A program made the position numbers and the translations under genes. From Neorhizobium huautlense (GTDB lineage: Bacteria > Pseudomonadota > Alphaproteobacteria > Rhizobiales > Rhizobiaceae), in assembly GCF_030811685.1 (NCBI RefSeq), contig NZ_JAUSRF010000014.1:49313-113312 (forward strand): DNA of 64,000 nt, read 5' to 3'. The notes under the pieces are model-generated. The model made no database searches. It was given only the letters and a program-made list of their open reading frames with translations, and had not been told where the DNA came from. Shown here piece after piece: positions 56,493-64,000 of the stretch (the first letter of the stretch is position 1; the number at the start of each line of letters is the position of its first letter).

Positions 56493-57893
56493 TTAGTAGC
56501 GGTAGTGTTCAGCCTTAAACGGACCCTGCTGCGGCACGCCGATATAGGCAGCCTGTTCCGGAAGAAGTTCTGTCAACTTTACGCCGAGCTTTTCGAGGTG
56601 AAGGCGCGCGACCTTCTCGTCGAGGTGCTTCGGCAGGATATAGACCTCGTTCTTGTAGACGCCCGGCTTGGTGAACAGCTCGATCTGGGCCAGGGTCTGG
56701 TTGGTGAACGAAGCCGACATCACGAAGGACGGATGGCCGGTTGCGTTACCGAGGTTCAGCAGGCGGCCTTCCGAGAGAAGGATGATGCGGTTGCCTGCCG
56801 GGAACTCGACCATGTCGACCTGCGGCTTGACGTTGGTCCACTTGAGGTTTTTCAGAGCCGCGACCTGGATCTCGTTATCGAAGTGGCCGATATTGCCAAC
56901 GATCGCCATGTCCTTCATCGCACGCATGTGGTCGATGCGGATGACGTCCTTGTTGCCGGTCGTGGTGATGAAGATATCGGCCGTCGAAACGACGTCTTCC
57001 AGAACGACGACTTCAAAACCGTCCATGGCGGCCTGCAGGGCGCAGATCGGATCGACTTCGGTGACCTTGACGCGGGCGCCGGCACCCTGAAGCGAAGCGG
57101 CAGAACCCTTGCCGACATCGCCGTAACCGCAGACGACGGCAACCTTGCCGGCCATCATCACGTCGGTGCCGCGGCGAATGCCGTCGACCAGCGATTCCTT
57201 GCAGCCATATTTGTTGTCGAACTTGGACTTGGTGACCGAGTCGTTGACGTTGATGGCGGGGAAGGGCAGCAGGCCCTTCTTGGCCAGTTCGTACAGACGA
57301 TGAACGCCAGTGGTGGTTTCTTCGGTGACGCCCTTGATGGCATCGCGCTGCTTGGTGAACCAGCCCGGCGAAGCTTCGAGGCGCTTCTTGATCTGCGCGA
57401 ACAGGATTTCTTCTTCTTCCGAACCCGGGTTCGACAGCACGTCCTCACCGGCTTCGGCGCGAGCGCCGAGCAGGATGTACATGGTGGCATCGCCGCCATC
57501 ATCGAGGATCATGTTGGAATGGCCGCCATCGGTCCACTGGAAGATCTTGTCGGTATATTCCCAATATTCGGTGAGGGACTCGCCCTTGACGGCGAAGACC
57601 GGAATGCCGGCGGCAGCGATCGCGGCAGCGGCATGGTCCTGGGTCGAGAAGATGTTGCAGGACGCCCAGCGGATGTCTGCGCCGAGAACCTTCAGGGTCT
57701 CGATCAGAACAGCGGTCTGGATGGTCATGTGCAGCGAGCCGGAGATGCGCGCGCCCTTCAGCGGCTGCGATTCACCGAACTCGGCGCGGCAGGACATCAG
57801 GCCCGGCATTTCCGTTTCGGCGATATCGAGTTCCTTGCGGCCGAAATCCGCCAGCGAAATGTCGGCGACGATATAGTCTTTCTCAGTGGTCAT
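56493..57893 (-). CDS. ahcY: S-adenosylhomocysteine hydrolase
   Basis: AhcY splits S-adenosylhomocysteine to adenosine and homocysteine, relieving inhibition of methyltransferases. The 466-residue NAD-dependent enzyme has the dinucleotide loop GYGDVGKGSA (about 220-229) and the conserved C-terminal KAEHYRY that reaches the neighbouring subunit. The ATG at 57893 gives the standard N-terminus MTTEKDYIVADI. An ATG six codons upstream is unlikely. A palindrome 117-132 bases upstream may regulate it. Confidence 0.97.
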   Translation of the reverse strand: MTTEKDYIVADISLADFGRKELDIAETEMPGLMSCRAEFGESQPLKGARISGSLHMTIQTAVLIETLKVLGADIRWASCNIFSTQDHAAAAIAAAGIPVFAVKGESLTEYWEYTDKIFQWTDGGHSNMILDDGGDATMYILLGARAEAGEDVLSNPGSEEEEILFAQIKKRLEASPGWFTKQRDAIKGVTEETTTGVHRLYELAKKGLLPFPAINVNDSVTKSKFDNKYGCKESLVDGIRRGTDVMMAGKVAVVCGYGDVGKGSAASLQGAGARVKVTEVDPICALQAAMDGFEVVVLEDVVSTADIFITTTGNKDVIRIDHMRAMKDMAIVGNIGHFDNEIQVAALKNLKWTNVKPQVDMVEFPAGNRIILLSEGRLLNLGNATGHPSFVMSASFTNQTLAQIELFTKPGVYKNEVYILPKHLDEKVARLHLEKLGVKLTELLPEQAAYIGVPQQGPFKAEHYRY

Positions 57894-58006
57894 GAAGGAT
57901 CTCCAGCTCAAAGATGGTACTCTTCCACGGGAAGAGCCGTAAACGCGCCCATTGCGGACGGTTATTAGCGCTGGGATGTAGCAGGCTTATGGCAGGCTGG
58001 CAACAA

Positions 58007-58028
58007 GACATAAAGAAGTCTTTATATC
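58007..58028. promoter_or_regulatory. Operator-like palindrome upstream of ahcY
   Basis: GA(C)ATAAAGA-AG-TCTTTAT(A)TC is a 7-bp perfect inverted repeat, extending to 9 of 10 pairs, in the ahcY promoter region beyond the end of the HPr gene. The size suits a dimeric winged-helix repressor. An ArsR-type SAH sensor (SahR-like) is my inference from the gene controlled and from vague recall of similar motifs in rhizobial methionine genes. Confidence 0.45.
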
Positions 58029-58040
58029 CTTATCTGTTAC

Positions 58041-58310
58041 TCAGGCTTCCTCGCCGAATTTGTTGGCGACCAGTTGATCGAGCGCTTCCAGCACGGCTTC
58101 GGCCTGCTCGCCGGATGTGGTGACGCAAATGCTGCAGCCGGGGCTGGCCGCCAGCATCATCAGGCCCATGATCGAAGTACCGCCCACCGTCATGCCATCC
58201 TTACTGACGCTGACTTGGGCATTAAAACCCTCGACGGTCTGCACGAATTTTGCGGAGGCACGCGCGTGAAGCCCGCGTTTGTTGATGATGAGGAGGTCGC
58301 GGGAAAACAT
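58041..58310 (-). CDS. ptsH: HPr phosphocarrier protein
   Basis: HPr (89 residues) carries phosphate from enzyme I to EIIA. His15 in GLHARAS is the phospho-site and Ser46 in GGTSIMG is the HprK target. With HprK and EIIA-Man but no sugar permease nearby, it belongs to the regulatory, non-transporting PTS of Alphaproteobacteria. It starts 10 bases after the EIIA stop. Confidence 0.95.
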   Translation of the reverse strand: MFSRDLLIINKRGLHARASAKFVQTVEGFNAQVSVSKDGMTVGGTSIMGLMMLAASPGCSICVTTSGEQAEAVLEALDQLVANKFGEEA

Positions 58311-58320
58311 TGCTATGGCC

Positions 58321-58722
58321 TCACTTGCCGCTCAGAACGCGGCTGGCCACGTTGATATATTTTCGGCCTGCTTCCGATGCCTCGATCAAAGCCTTTTGCA
58401 TGTCGTTGTCGGCACGAATACCGGCAAGCTTGATCAGCATCGGCAGGTTGACGCCTGCAATAACCTCGGTCTTGCCGCTGCTCATCACAGAGATGGATAG
58501 ATTGGACGGGGTGCCGCCGAACATGTCGGTCAGAATGATGACGCCATGGCCATCATCGGCACGCTCAACGGCATCGACAATATCCTGTCGACGTTGGTCC
58601 ATATCGTCTTCCGGGCCGATACAGATCGTTTCAATATATTTCTGAGGACCAACGACATGCTCCACTGCATGACGAAACTCTTCAGCCAGCTTGCCATGAG
58701 TGACAAGCACAAGTCCGATCAT
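58321..58722 (-). CDS. PTS EIIA component, mannose family (ManX-like)
   Basis: The 133-residue EIIA of the mannose/fructose type has the phospho-acceptor His9 in LVTHG and the conserved DMFGGTPSN segment (about 68-76). In rhizobia and Brucella this protein works in a regulatory phosphorelay rather than in transport. No EIIB, EIIC or EIID gene is here. It follows hprK after 131 bases. Confidence 0.93.
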   Translation of the reverse strand: MIGLVLVTHGKLAEEFRHAVEHVVGPQKYIETICIGPEDDMDQRRQDIVDAVERADDGHGVIILTDMFGGTPSNLSISVMSSGKTEVIAGVNLPMLIKLAGIRADNDMQKALIEASEAGRKYINVASRVLSGK

Positions 58723-58853
58723 GAAATGACCCCTTGGAAGACATGAACGCAGGCCTTATTCGCGCTGCAACAAGTGCCATCGCGGTGGGGTGCCATCTTC
58801 TATATGTCAGCCCGAAGTGCAAGCTAAAAATGAAAACGGTCATATCGGACCTG

Positions 58854-59312
58854 TTAGTGAATCATATTCGGTTTCATATCGTCAATGATTTTAAGCGGAT
58901 AAGTTGTGTCTCGGGCTATACGCAAAAGCGGCAGATAAAGACCGTTTGGAAGCGCATATGTTTCTTCATCCGGCGGCAGTCGGCCTTCGTTTTCCCGTTC
59001 CACAACCAGAACGACGAAATGCAGAACTGCGGCTTCGATACTGTCGATCCGGGCGATGCCGGTATGTCGGATTTCGATCAGGCCTGCCGTTGTCGGCGGT
59101 CTTTTGGCAATGATCCGACCATTCGCCGTTTCGATGAAAACCTGATCGTCGGCTACCAATGCGCAATATCGTCCAGCCTGCTCTGCGGCTTGAAGGCAAT
59201 CTCGTGCCAATGATGATTTACCAGCGCCGGACGGACCCACGAACAGGATGCCGGATGTGCCGATGACAATCGCAGTGCCATGGATATTGGTTGCCTTTGT
59301 CACGATGCTCAT
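58854..59312 (-). CDS. hprK: Short-form HPr kinase/phosphorylase HprK
   Basis: HprK phosphorylates and dephosphorylates HPr at Ser46. This 152-residue protein has only the catalytic domain, with P-loop GPSGAGKS at 26-33, the VADDQV strand and the signature region GLIEIRHTGIARI (about 79-91). The N-terminal domain of Gram-positive HprK (about 130 residues) is absent, as is normal for Alphaproteobacteria. The ATG at 59312, just after the chvG stop, is chosen; the longer reading runs into chvG. Confidence 0.93.
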   Translation of the reverse strand: MSIVTKATNIHGTAIVIGTSGILFVGPSGAGKSSLARDCLQAAEQAGRYCALVADDQVFIETANGRIIAKRPPTTAGLIEIRHTGIARIDSIEAAVLHFVVLVVERENEGRLPPDEETYALPNGLYLPLLRIARDTTYPLKIIDDMKPNMIH

Positions 59313-59325
59313 CTGATCGCCGTGC

Positions 59326-61113
59326 TTACGGTTGCTGGCCGGATGGAAGCGAAAGGATGAAGCGGGCACCGTTCGGGCTGCCGGTCTTTTCGTCGATCAG
59401 GTTTTCCGCCCTCAGTGTACCGCCATGTGCTTCGGCGATCTGCCGGCTGATGGAGAGGCCGAGACCGGAATTCTGGCCAAAACTTTCGCCTTCCGGGCGG
59501 TCCGTATAAAACCGCTCGAAAATGCGGTCGATATCTTCCGCCTGAATGCCGGGTCCGTTGTCGTCGACATGAACGATACAGCGGCCCTTGCTGTTGGTGA
59601 AAAGACGAACCTTGATCCTGCCGCTCTTTTCCGGGACGAAAGAGCGTGCATTTTCGATCAGGTTGGTGACGATCTGCCCAAGGCGCAGATCATGTCCCGA
59701 AACCGTGAATTCGGATTTCACATCGGTCTTGCGATCAACAGTGAGGTCGATTTCGACAGGCTTGCGACCGGTGCGGATCTGCAGCGAGATATCGACAAGA
59801 TTGCTGACCAAGGCTTCCATGTCGATCGGTGCGGAATCCGAGCGCGCTAGTTCTGCATCCAGTCGCGAAGCATCGGAGATATCGCTGATCAGGCGGTCGA
59901 GACGGCGCACATCGTGGAAGATGATGTTGGTCAGACGCTGCTTTGACTCCTCGCTCTTGGCGAGCGGCAGTGTTTCGACGGCGCTACGCAGCGAGGTGAG
60001 GGGATTCTTGAGTTCATGGCTGACATCGGCCGCAAAGCTTTCGATCGCGGCAATACGGTCGTAAAGCGCGTTCGTCATGTCACGCAGTGCAATCGACAGA
60101 TTGCCGATTTCGTCCTGACGGGCAGAGAAATCCGGAATTTCTTCGCGCTGCTTGGCGCCACGGCGCACGCGAATGGCGGCTGCCGACAGCCTGCGCAGAG
60201 GATTGGCGATCGTAGATGACAAAAGCAGCGAAAGAAGAATGTTGACGAGGGTCGCGACACCGAAAACGCGCATGATCGCCAGGCGTTCGGCATGGACGAT
60301 ATTGTCGATGTCGCCAGCCTGCGTCGAAAGCAGCAGCACGCCGAGCACGGCACGAGAGCGCTGGACCGGCACGGCAACCGACACGATCAGTTCGCCACGA
60401 TCCGTTACACGCACCACGGCGCCACGTACGCCGGTCAGCGCATTCATGACTTCCGGATAGATCGAACCGTCGCCGCCCGGTGCTTCCTTGTAGCTCGGCA
60501 GATTGCCGGGCTGCAGCATGCGATTGAACAGGCTTGCCAGCCACTCGTTCCAGGTCTGTTGTTCAGTTTCGATTGGCGGCAGATCGAACCGCAGAACCTG
60601 ACCGCGAGAATAGAGGTGACGTGAGTCGAGAAGCAGGTTGGCGTCGGCATCGAATAGACGCGCACGGGTGCGTGTCGGCGAGATCAGCCGTCGCAGGACA
60701 GGTGCCACACGCTCCGGATCGATCGGGAAATCGAGATCTTCGTCATTGGGAACCGGCGTGATGCTCTGTCCGGCCTGCAGTTCCAGAAGCTTTTCCGGAT
60801 CGATGGTGATCGAGTTGGTATCGACTGAAGCCGATGCCGAGACGGCGGCCGAAATGATCTCGCCCTGAGTGAGCAGGCTTTCGACACGTGCGTCGATCAG
60901 GCCCTCGCGAAACTGGTTGAGGTAGAGGATACCTGCGACCAGAACCACGGTCGCGGCGATGTTGAAGAACAGGATCCGTCGCGTCAGGCTGGAAAATACG
61001 GCATGACCGAACACGCGCCGGGCAAGCGTGAACGGCCGTGACCACAGCCGTCTGTTCGCCTGCCGCGGTTCACTCGCGTAAGCAACGTCCTTATCAATAG
61101 CCGGGTCGGCCAA
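59326..61113 (-). CDS. chvG: Sensor histidine kinase ChvG (ExoS)
   Basis: ChvG senses acid and envelope conditions and phosphorylates ChvI, controlling exopolysaccharide, motility and host-associated genes in Agrobacterium and Sinorhizobium. The 595-residue protein has membrane helices at about 46-66 and 283-303 bounding a periplasmic sensor domain (about 67-280), a HAMP linker (about 303-355), the phospho-His366 in DVSHELKNPL and ATP-binding motifs with Asn488, DDNGPGI and GLGLS. It follows chvI by 62 bases and precedes hprK. Confidence 0.96.
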   Translation of the reverse strand: MADPAIDKDVAYASEPRQANRRLWSRPFTLARRVFGHAVFSSLTRRILFFNIAATVVLVAGILYLNQFREGLIDARVESLLTQGEIISAAVSASASVDTNSITIDPEKLLELQAGQSITPVPNDEDLDFPIDPERVAPVLRRLISPTRTRARLFDADANLLLDSRHLYSRGQVLRFDLPPIETEQQTWNEWLASLFNRMLQPGNLPSYKEAPGGDGSIYPEVMNALTGVRGAVVRVTDRGELIVSVAVPVQRSRAVLGVLLLSTQAGDIDNIVHAERLAIMRVFGVATLVNILLSLLLSSTIANPLRRLSAAAIRVRRGAKQREEIPDFSARQDEIGNLSIALRDMTNALYDRIAAIESFAADVSHELKNPLTSLRSAVETLPLAKSEESKQRLTNIIFHDVRRLDRLISDISDASRLDAELARSDSAPIDMEALVSNLVDISLQIRTGRKPVEIDLTVDRKTDVKSEFTVSGHDLRLGQIVTNLIENARSFVPEKSGRIKVRLFTNSKGRCIVHVDDNGPGIQAEDIDRIFERFYTDRPEGESFGQNSGLGLSISRQIAEAHGGTLRAENLIDEKTGSPNGARFILSLPSGQQP

Positions 61114-61175
61114 GTCCTATTCCTTTCCACCGCCGAATCGCCGCCGGTTGTGACAGGGTCAACGCCCTATCGCAA

Positions 61176-61904
61176 TCATGCGGCTTCGCGGAAGCGGTAT
61201 CCGACGCCATAAAGCGTCTCGATCATGTCGAAGTCGTCATCAACCATCTTGAACTTCTTGCGAAGTCGCTTGATGTGGCTGTCGATGGTGCGGTCGTCGA
61301 CATAGACCTGCTCGTCATAGGCCGCATCCATCAGCGCATCGCGGCTTTTGACCACGCCGGGACGCTGTGCCAGCGAATGCAGGATGAGAAATTCCGTGAC
61401 AGTCAGCGTCACCGGTTCACCCTTCCAGGTGCAGGTATGGCGTTCCTGGTCCATGGCCAACTGGCCACGTTCCAGTGTCCGTGCTGCCTGCTGGTCTGCG
61501 GATTTGGCGCCAGTCGTGCCGCCGGCGGCCGCTGCTTCGCGGTTTGCGGAACGGCGAAGGATCGCCTTCACGCGTTCCACCAGCAGGCGTTGCGAGAACG
61601 GCTTGGTGATGAAATCGTCGGCGCCCATCTTCAAGCCGAACAACTCGTCGATCTCTTCATCCTTGGAGGTGAGGAAGATGACCGGCAGGTCCGAGCGCTG
61701 GCGCAGGCGGCGCAGCAGTTCCATGCCGTCCATGCGCGGCATCTTGATGTCGAAGATCGCCAGCTGCGGTGGGCGGGCGGTCAGACCATCCAGCGCCGAC
61801 GCGCCGTCGGTGTAGGTTTCGACCCGATATCCCTCTGCCTCCAGTGCGATAGACACTGAAGTGAGGATGTTGCGGTCGTCGTCCACGAGCGCGATTGTCT
61901 GCAT
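61176..61904 (-). CDS. chvI: Response regulator ChvI
   Basis: ChvI is the OmpR-family partner of ChvG. The protein has a receiver domain (1-120) with phospho-Asp52 in FDIKMPRMDG, a linker of low complexity (about 130-150, Ala/Gly-rich) and a winged-helix DNA-binding domain (about 150-240). I start at ATG 61904 (MQTIALVDDD), matching known ChvI. An ATG at 61928 with AGGAGA upstream would add eight residues. It leads the chvI-chvG-hprK-EIIA-HPr series. Confidence 0.96.
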   Translation of the reverse strand: MQTIALVDDDRNILTSVSIALEAEGYRVETYTDGASALDGLTARPPQLAIFDIKMPRMDGMELLRRLRQRSDLPVIFLTSKDEEIDELFGLKMGADDFITKPFSQRLLVERVKAILRRSANREAAAAGGTTGAKSADQQAARTLERGQLAMDQERHTCTWKGEPVTLTVTEFLILHSLAQRPGVVKSRDALMDAAYDEQVYVDDRTIDSHIKRLRKKFKMVDDDFDMIETLYGVGYRFREAA

Positions 61905-62234
61905 TCTTTCGGTCTCCGTCGTCGTCATCGTCAAGGCGTCTCCTGGAAATCGCCCCCGCCTCTCGGCTGCCCTGTCGATGCGTTCTGAGTATAAAGGTGG
62001 AACAAATTGTGGCAACGTCAAAGGGCAGTTGCAGATCCGCCTTTACATTAGGGATATGAATTGACGGTTCGCATGTGGTGATCAAACCGATTTAAAACAG
62101 AAGAAAATTCTTTAAATCGATTAAATATTTGATCTTGCTTATCTTTTTTGTGTTTGCGTATTGCCTATTTAAAAAACCGACACTAGTTTCCGGCGTCATT
62201 GGCAACCCGAGTTTAAAAGAAGGGAAAGCGTGAC
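61905..62234. promoter_or_regulatory. Divergent chvI / pckA promoter region
   Basis: This 330-base gap has no gene I can support. The chvI-proximal half has ordinary base composition and may include a longer chvI N-terminus. The half next to pckA (about 62085-62220) is markedly AT-rich and includes a nested inverted repeat (62080-62134). AAGAAGGGAAAG at about 62217-62228 precedes the pckA ATG. Confidence 0.6.
62080..62134. repeat. Nested inverted repeat upstream of pckA
   Basis: GATCAAA (62080-62086) pairs with TTTGATC (62128-62134), and inside it CGATTTAAA (62088-62096) pairs with TTTAAATCG (62111-62119). The two repeats are nested in one AT-rich block about 100 bases before the pckA start, suggesting a compound operator or a cruciform-prone site. 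Confidence 0.45.
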
Positions 62235-63845
62235 ATGGAGCAGATCGGACTTCATAATCCGGCGAATGGTGTAGAGGTTATCGGCCTCTCCGGCGCTTCG
62301 AGCGTCCGCTATAACCTCATCGAGACCGAACTTTACGAAGCGGCTCTCCAGAACAAGGAAGCCGAACTGACCATCGATGGCGCCCTGCGTGCCGTCACCG
62401 GCCAGCACACCGGTCGTTCGCCGAAGGACAAGTTCGTCGTTCGTGACACCAAGACCGACAGCCAGATCTGGTGGGACAATAACAAGCCGCTTTCGCCGGA
62501 ACATTTCGAGCTGCTGCGCAAGGACATGTTCGCCCATGCCGCCGGCAAGAACCTCTATGTGCAGGACCTGATCGGCGGTGCCGACGCAGAGAACGCTTTG
62601 CCGACGCGTGTCGTCACCGAATTTGCCTGGCATGCCCTGTTCATCCGCAACCTGCTGATCCGTCCGGATCGCGGCACGCTCGCTGGCTTCCTGCCGAAGC
62701 TCACGATCGTGAACCTGCCGAGCTTCAAGGCCGATCCGGCTCGCCACGGCTGCCGTTCGGAAACAGTGATTGCCTGCGACCTGACCAATGGTCTGGTTCT
62801 GATCGGCGGCACGTCCTACGCTGGCGAAAACAAGAAGTCGGTCTTCACCGTCCTCAACTACCTTCTGCCTGAAAAGGGCGTCATGCCGATGCACTGCTCG
62901 GCCAATGTCGGCCCGGATGGCGATGCCGCCGTGTTCTTCGGCTTGTCCGGCACCGGCAAGACCACGCTGTCGGCCGATCCGAACCGCACGCTGATCGGCG
63001 ACGATGAGCATGGCTGGGGCGAAAACGGCATTTTCAACTTCGAAGGCGGCTGCTACGCCAAGGCCATCAAGCTATCGGCCGAAGCCGAGCCGGAAATCTA
63101 TGCCGCGACCCGTCGTTTCGGCACGGTGCTGGAAAACGTCGTTCTCGACGAAAACCGCGTGCCTGACTTCGATGACAATTCGCTGACGGAAAACACCCGT
63201 AGCGCCTATCCGCTGCATTTCATTCCGAATGCGTCGAAGACCGGTATCGCGCCGCACCCGAAGACGATCATCATGCTGACCGCCGATGCATTTGGTGTGA
63301 TGCCGCCGATCGCCAAGCTGACGCCGGAACAGGCCATGTACCACTTCCTGTCTGGTTACACCGCCAAGGTTGCCGGCACGGAAAAGGGCGTCAAGGAACC
63401 GGAGGCAACCTTCTCGACCTGCTTCGGCGCACCATTCATGCCGCGTCACCCGACCGAATACGGCAATCTGCTGCGCGATCTGATCGATCGCCACGGCGTC
63501 GATTGCTGGCTGGTCAACACGGGCTGGACCGGCGGCGCTTACGGCATCGGTCGTCGCATGCCGATCAAGGAAACCCGCGCGCTGCTGACCTCTGCGCTCA
63601 ACGGCAGCCTGAAAAGCGCCGAGTTCCGCACCGATGCCAATTTCGGTTTCGCGGTGCCGGTAGCCGTTCCGGGTGTCGATACCAGCATTCTCGATCCGCG
63701 TTCGACATGGTCTGATGGCATTGCCTATGACCAGCAGGCGGCCAAGCTGGTGGCGATGTTCATCAGCAATTTCGGCAAATTCGAGGATCACGTCGACAGC
63801 AAGGTGCGCGATGCCGCTCCGGGCATGTTGATCGCCGCGGAATAA
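62235..63845 (+). CDS. pckA: Phosphoenolpyruvate carboxykinase (ATP)
   Basis: PckA converts oxaloacetate to PEP with ATP, the entry to gluconeogenesis needed for growth on succinate and other organic acids. The 536-residue protein has RSPKDKF (61-67), the P-loop GLSGTGKTTLSADPN (236-250) and the metal-binding region after it. It diverges from chvI, and pckA next to chvI is the conserved order in rhizobia. Confidence 0.97.
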   Translation: MEQIGLHNPANGVEVIGLSGASSVRYNLIETELYEAALQNKEAELTIDGALRAVTGQHTGRSPKDKFVVRDTKTDSQIWWDNNKPLSPEHFELLRKDMFAHAAGKNLYVQDLIGGADAENALPTRVVTEFAWHALFIRNLLIRPDRGTLAGFLPKLTIVNLPSFKADPARHGCRSETVIACDLTNGLVLIGGTSYAGENKKSVFTVLNYLLPEKGVMPMHCSANVGPDGDAAVFFGLSGTGKTTLSADPNRTLIGDDEHGWGENGIFNFEGGCYAKAIKLSAEAEPEIYAATRRFGTVLENVVLDENRVPDFDDNSLTENTRSAYPLHFIPNASKTGIAPHPKTIIMLTADAFGVMPPIAKLTPEQAMYHFLSGYTAKVAGTEKGVKEPEATFSTCFGAPFMPRHPTEYGNLLRDLIDRHGVDCWLVNTGWTGGAYGIGRRMPIKETRALLTSALNGSLKSAEFRTDANFGFAVPVAVPGVDTSILDPRSTWSDGIAYDQQAAKLVAMFISNFGKFEDHVDSKVRDAAPGMLIAAE

Positions 63846-63850
63846 ATTCC

Positions 63851-63866
63851 TGATTCACGTGGAACA
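63851..63866. other. Imperfect parS after pckA
   Basis: TGATTCACGTGGAACA has two mismatches to parS (positions 3 and 12). It lies between the pckA stop and its terminator, about 38 kb from oriC. Confidence 0.45.
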
Positions 63867-63870
63867 TTGA

Positions 63871-63903
63871 AACCGCCGGTATCGATTTCGATGCCGGCGG
63901 TTT
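63871..63903 (+). terminator. Terminator after pckA
   Basis: AACCGCCGGTATCG - 4 bases - CGATGCCGGCGGTT is a 14-bp stem with one wobble pair, followed by TTCTTATA. It ends pckA. Confidence 0.85.
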
Positions 63904-63919
63904 TCTTATAAGAGAAGTA

Positions 63920-63938
63920 AACCTCCACCTCCGGTGGA
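63920..63938. repeat. Palindrome near the window end
   Basis: CCTCCAC-CTCCG-GTGGAGG is a 7-bp perfect inverted repeat between the pckA terminator and the window edge. It has the size of operators bound by MerR-family proteins, but no gene can be assigned because the window ends 62 bases later. Confidence 0.3.
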
Positions 63939-64000
63939 GGACTGGACGCGTTCTACATAGTGATTGAGAGACCTCCGGCTTGAACCGCTGATCTTGCGGC

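Noticed and set aside
56505..57968. 487-codon open frame antisense to ahcY
   Set aside because: It is the complement of one of the best-conserved genes in the window, and the translation is dominated by Asp/Val/Gly/His runs typical of a shadow frame.
57894..58040. SAH or SAM riboswitch upstream of ahcY
   Set aside because: I could not fit the leader to SAH, SAM-II or SAM/SAH riboswitch cores. The only clear element is a protein-operator-like palindrome.
58854..59312. hprK considered as a truncated pseudogene
   Set aside because: The missing N-terminal domain is normal for alphaproteobacterial HprK, the P-loop and signature are intact, and the target Ser46 of HPr is present.
62112..62124. 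CtrA box upstream of pckA
   Set aside because: Two TTAA motifs are present but separated by five bases, not seven.

Overview
The window is a contiguous piece of an alphaproteobacterial chromosome of the order Hyphomicrobiales (Rhizobiales), most likely a member of the Rhizobiaceae related to Agrobacterium, Allorhizobium, Neorhizobium or Rhizobium. The evidence is the gene order (mnmE-mnmG-rsmG-parA-parB, hemE / origin / pyruvate-dikinase regulator-maf-aroE-coaE-dnaQ-secB, trpFBA-accD-folC, chvI-chvG-hprK-EIIA-HPr), lineage-restricted families (TrcR/DUF1013, DUF2852, ChvG/ChvI, DivL) and a CtrA-type box upstream of minCDE. No rRNA, tRNA, insertion sequence, prophage, integrase or CRISPR array was seen. 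This is core genome, and nothing in base or codon use looks recently acquired.

Layout. 1-7 kb: a heparinase-like protein, rsmB, htpX, an SdhAF4-like assembly factor, a secreted nuclease-fold protein and acs. 7-12.7 kb: trcR, the minCDE division-site operon, a second acyl-CoA synthetase (prpE-like) and a YggS PLP protein. 12.8-17 kb: leuS-lptE-holA. 17-25.7 kb (minus strand): the origin-proximal block rho, mnmE, mnmG, rsmG, parA, parB and hemJ-hemE. 25.7-26.1 kb: a gene-free interval with DnaA boxes and AT-rich tracts, which I call the chromosomal origin oriC. 26.1-29.7 kb: a plus-strand operon of overlapping genes (dikinase regulator, maf, aroE, coaE, dnaQ). 29.7-36.3 kb: secB, fxsA, then timA-like/mltA/smr/XRE in a chain of 4-base overlaps, then gyrB. 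36.5-44.3 kb: phaZ, DUF2852, a YgjP-type metalloprotease and trpF-trpB-trpA-accD-folC. 44.3-56.3 kb (minus strand): a long operon divL / tsaE-amgK fusion / murU / addB / addA / trxA. 56.5-62 kb (minus strand): chvI-chvG-hprK-EIIA-HPr and ahcY. 62.2-63.8 kb: pckA.

How it fits together. The segment gathers the chromosome start machinery (oriC, ParA/ParB, one perfect and several near-perfect parS sites, GyrB, DNA polymerase III subunits), cell-cycle control (TrcR, DivL with a tyrosine in place of the phospho-histidine, MinCDE with an upstream CtrA box), envelope stress and carbon sensing (ChvG/ChvI with HprK, EIIA and HPr) and gluconeogenesis (PckA). The most unusual structural signal is downstream of gyrB, where two parS-like half-matches form the arms of a 15-bp hairpin followed by a T-rich tract, so the DNA there may be both a ParB site and a transcription terminator. 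I found no convincing wholly new multi-gene system. The best leads are this parS hairpin, the spread of parS variants, the placement of minCDE beside the primary origin, the DivL-led operon and several unexplained intergenic palindromes.
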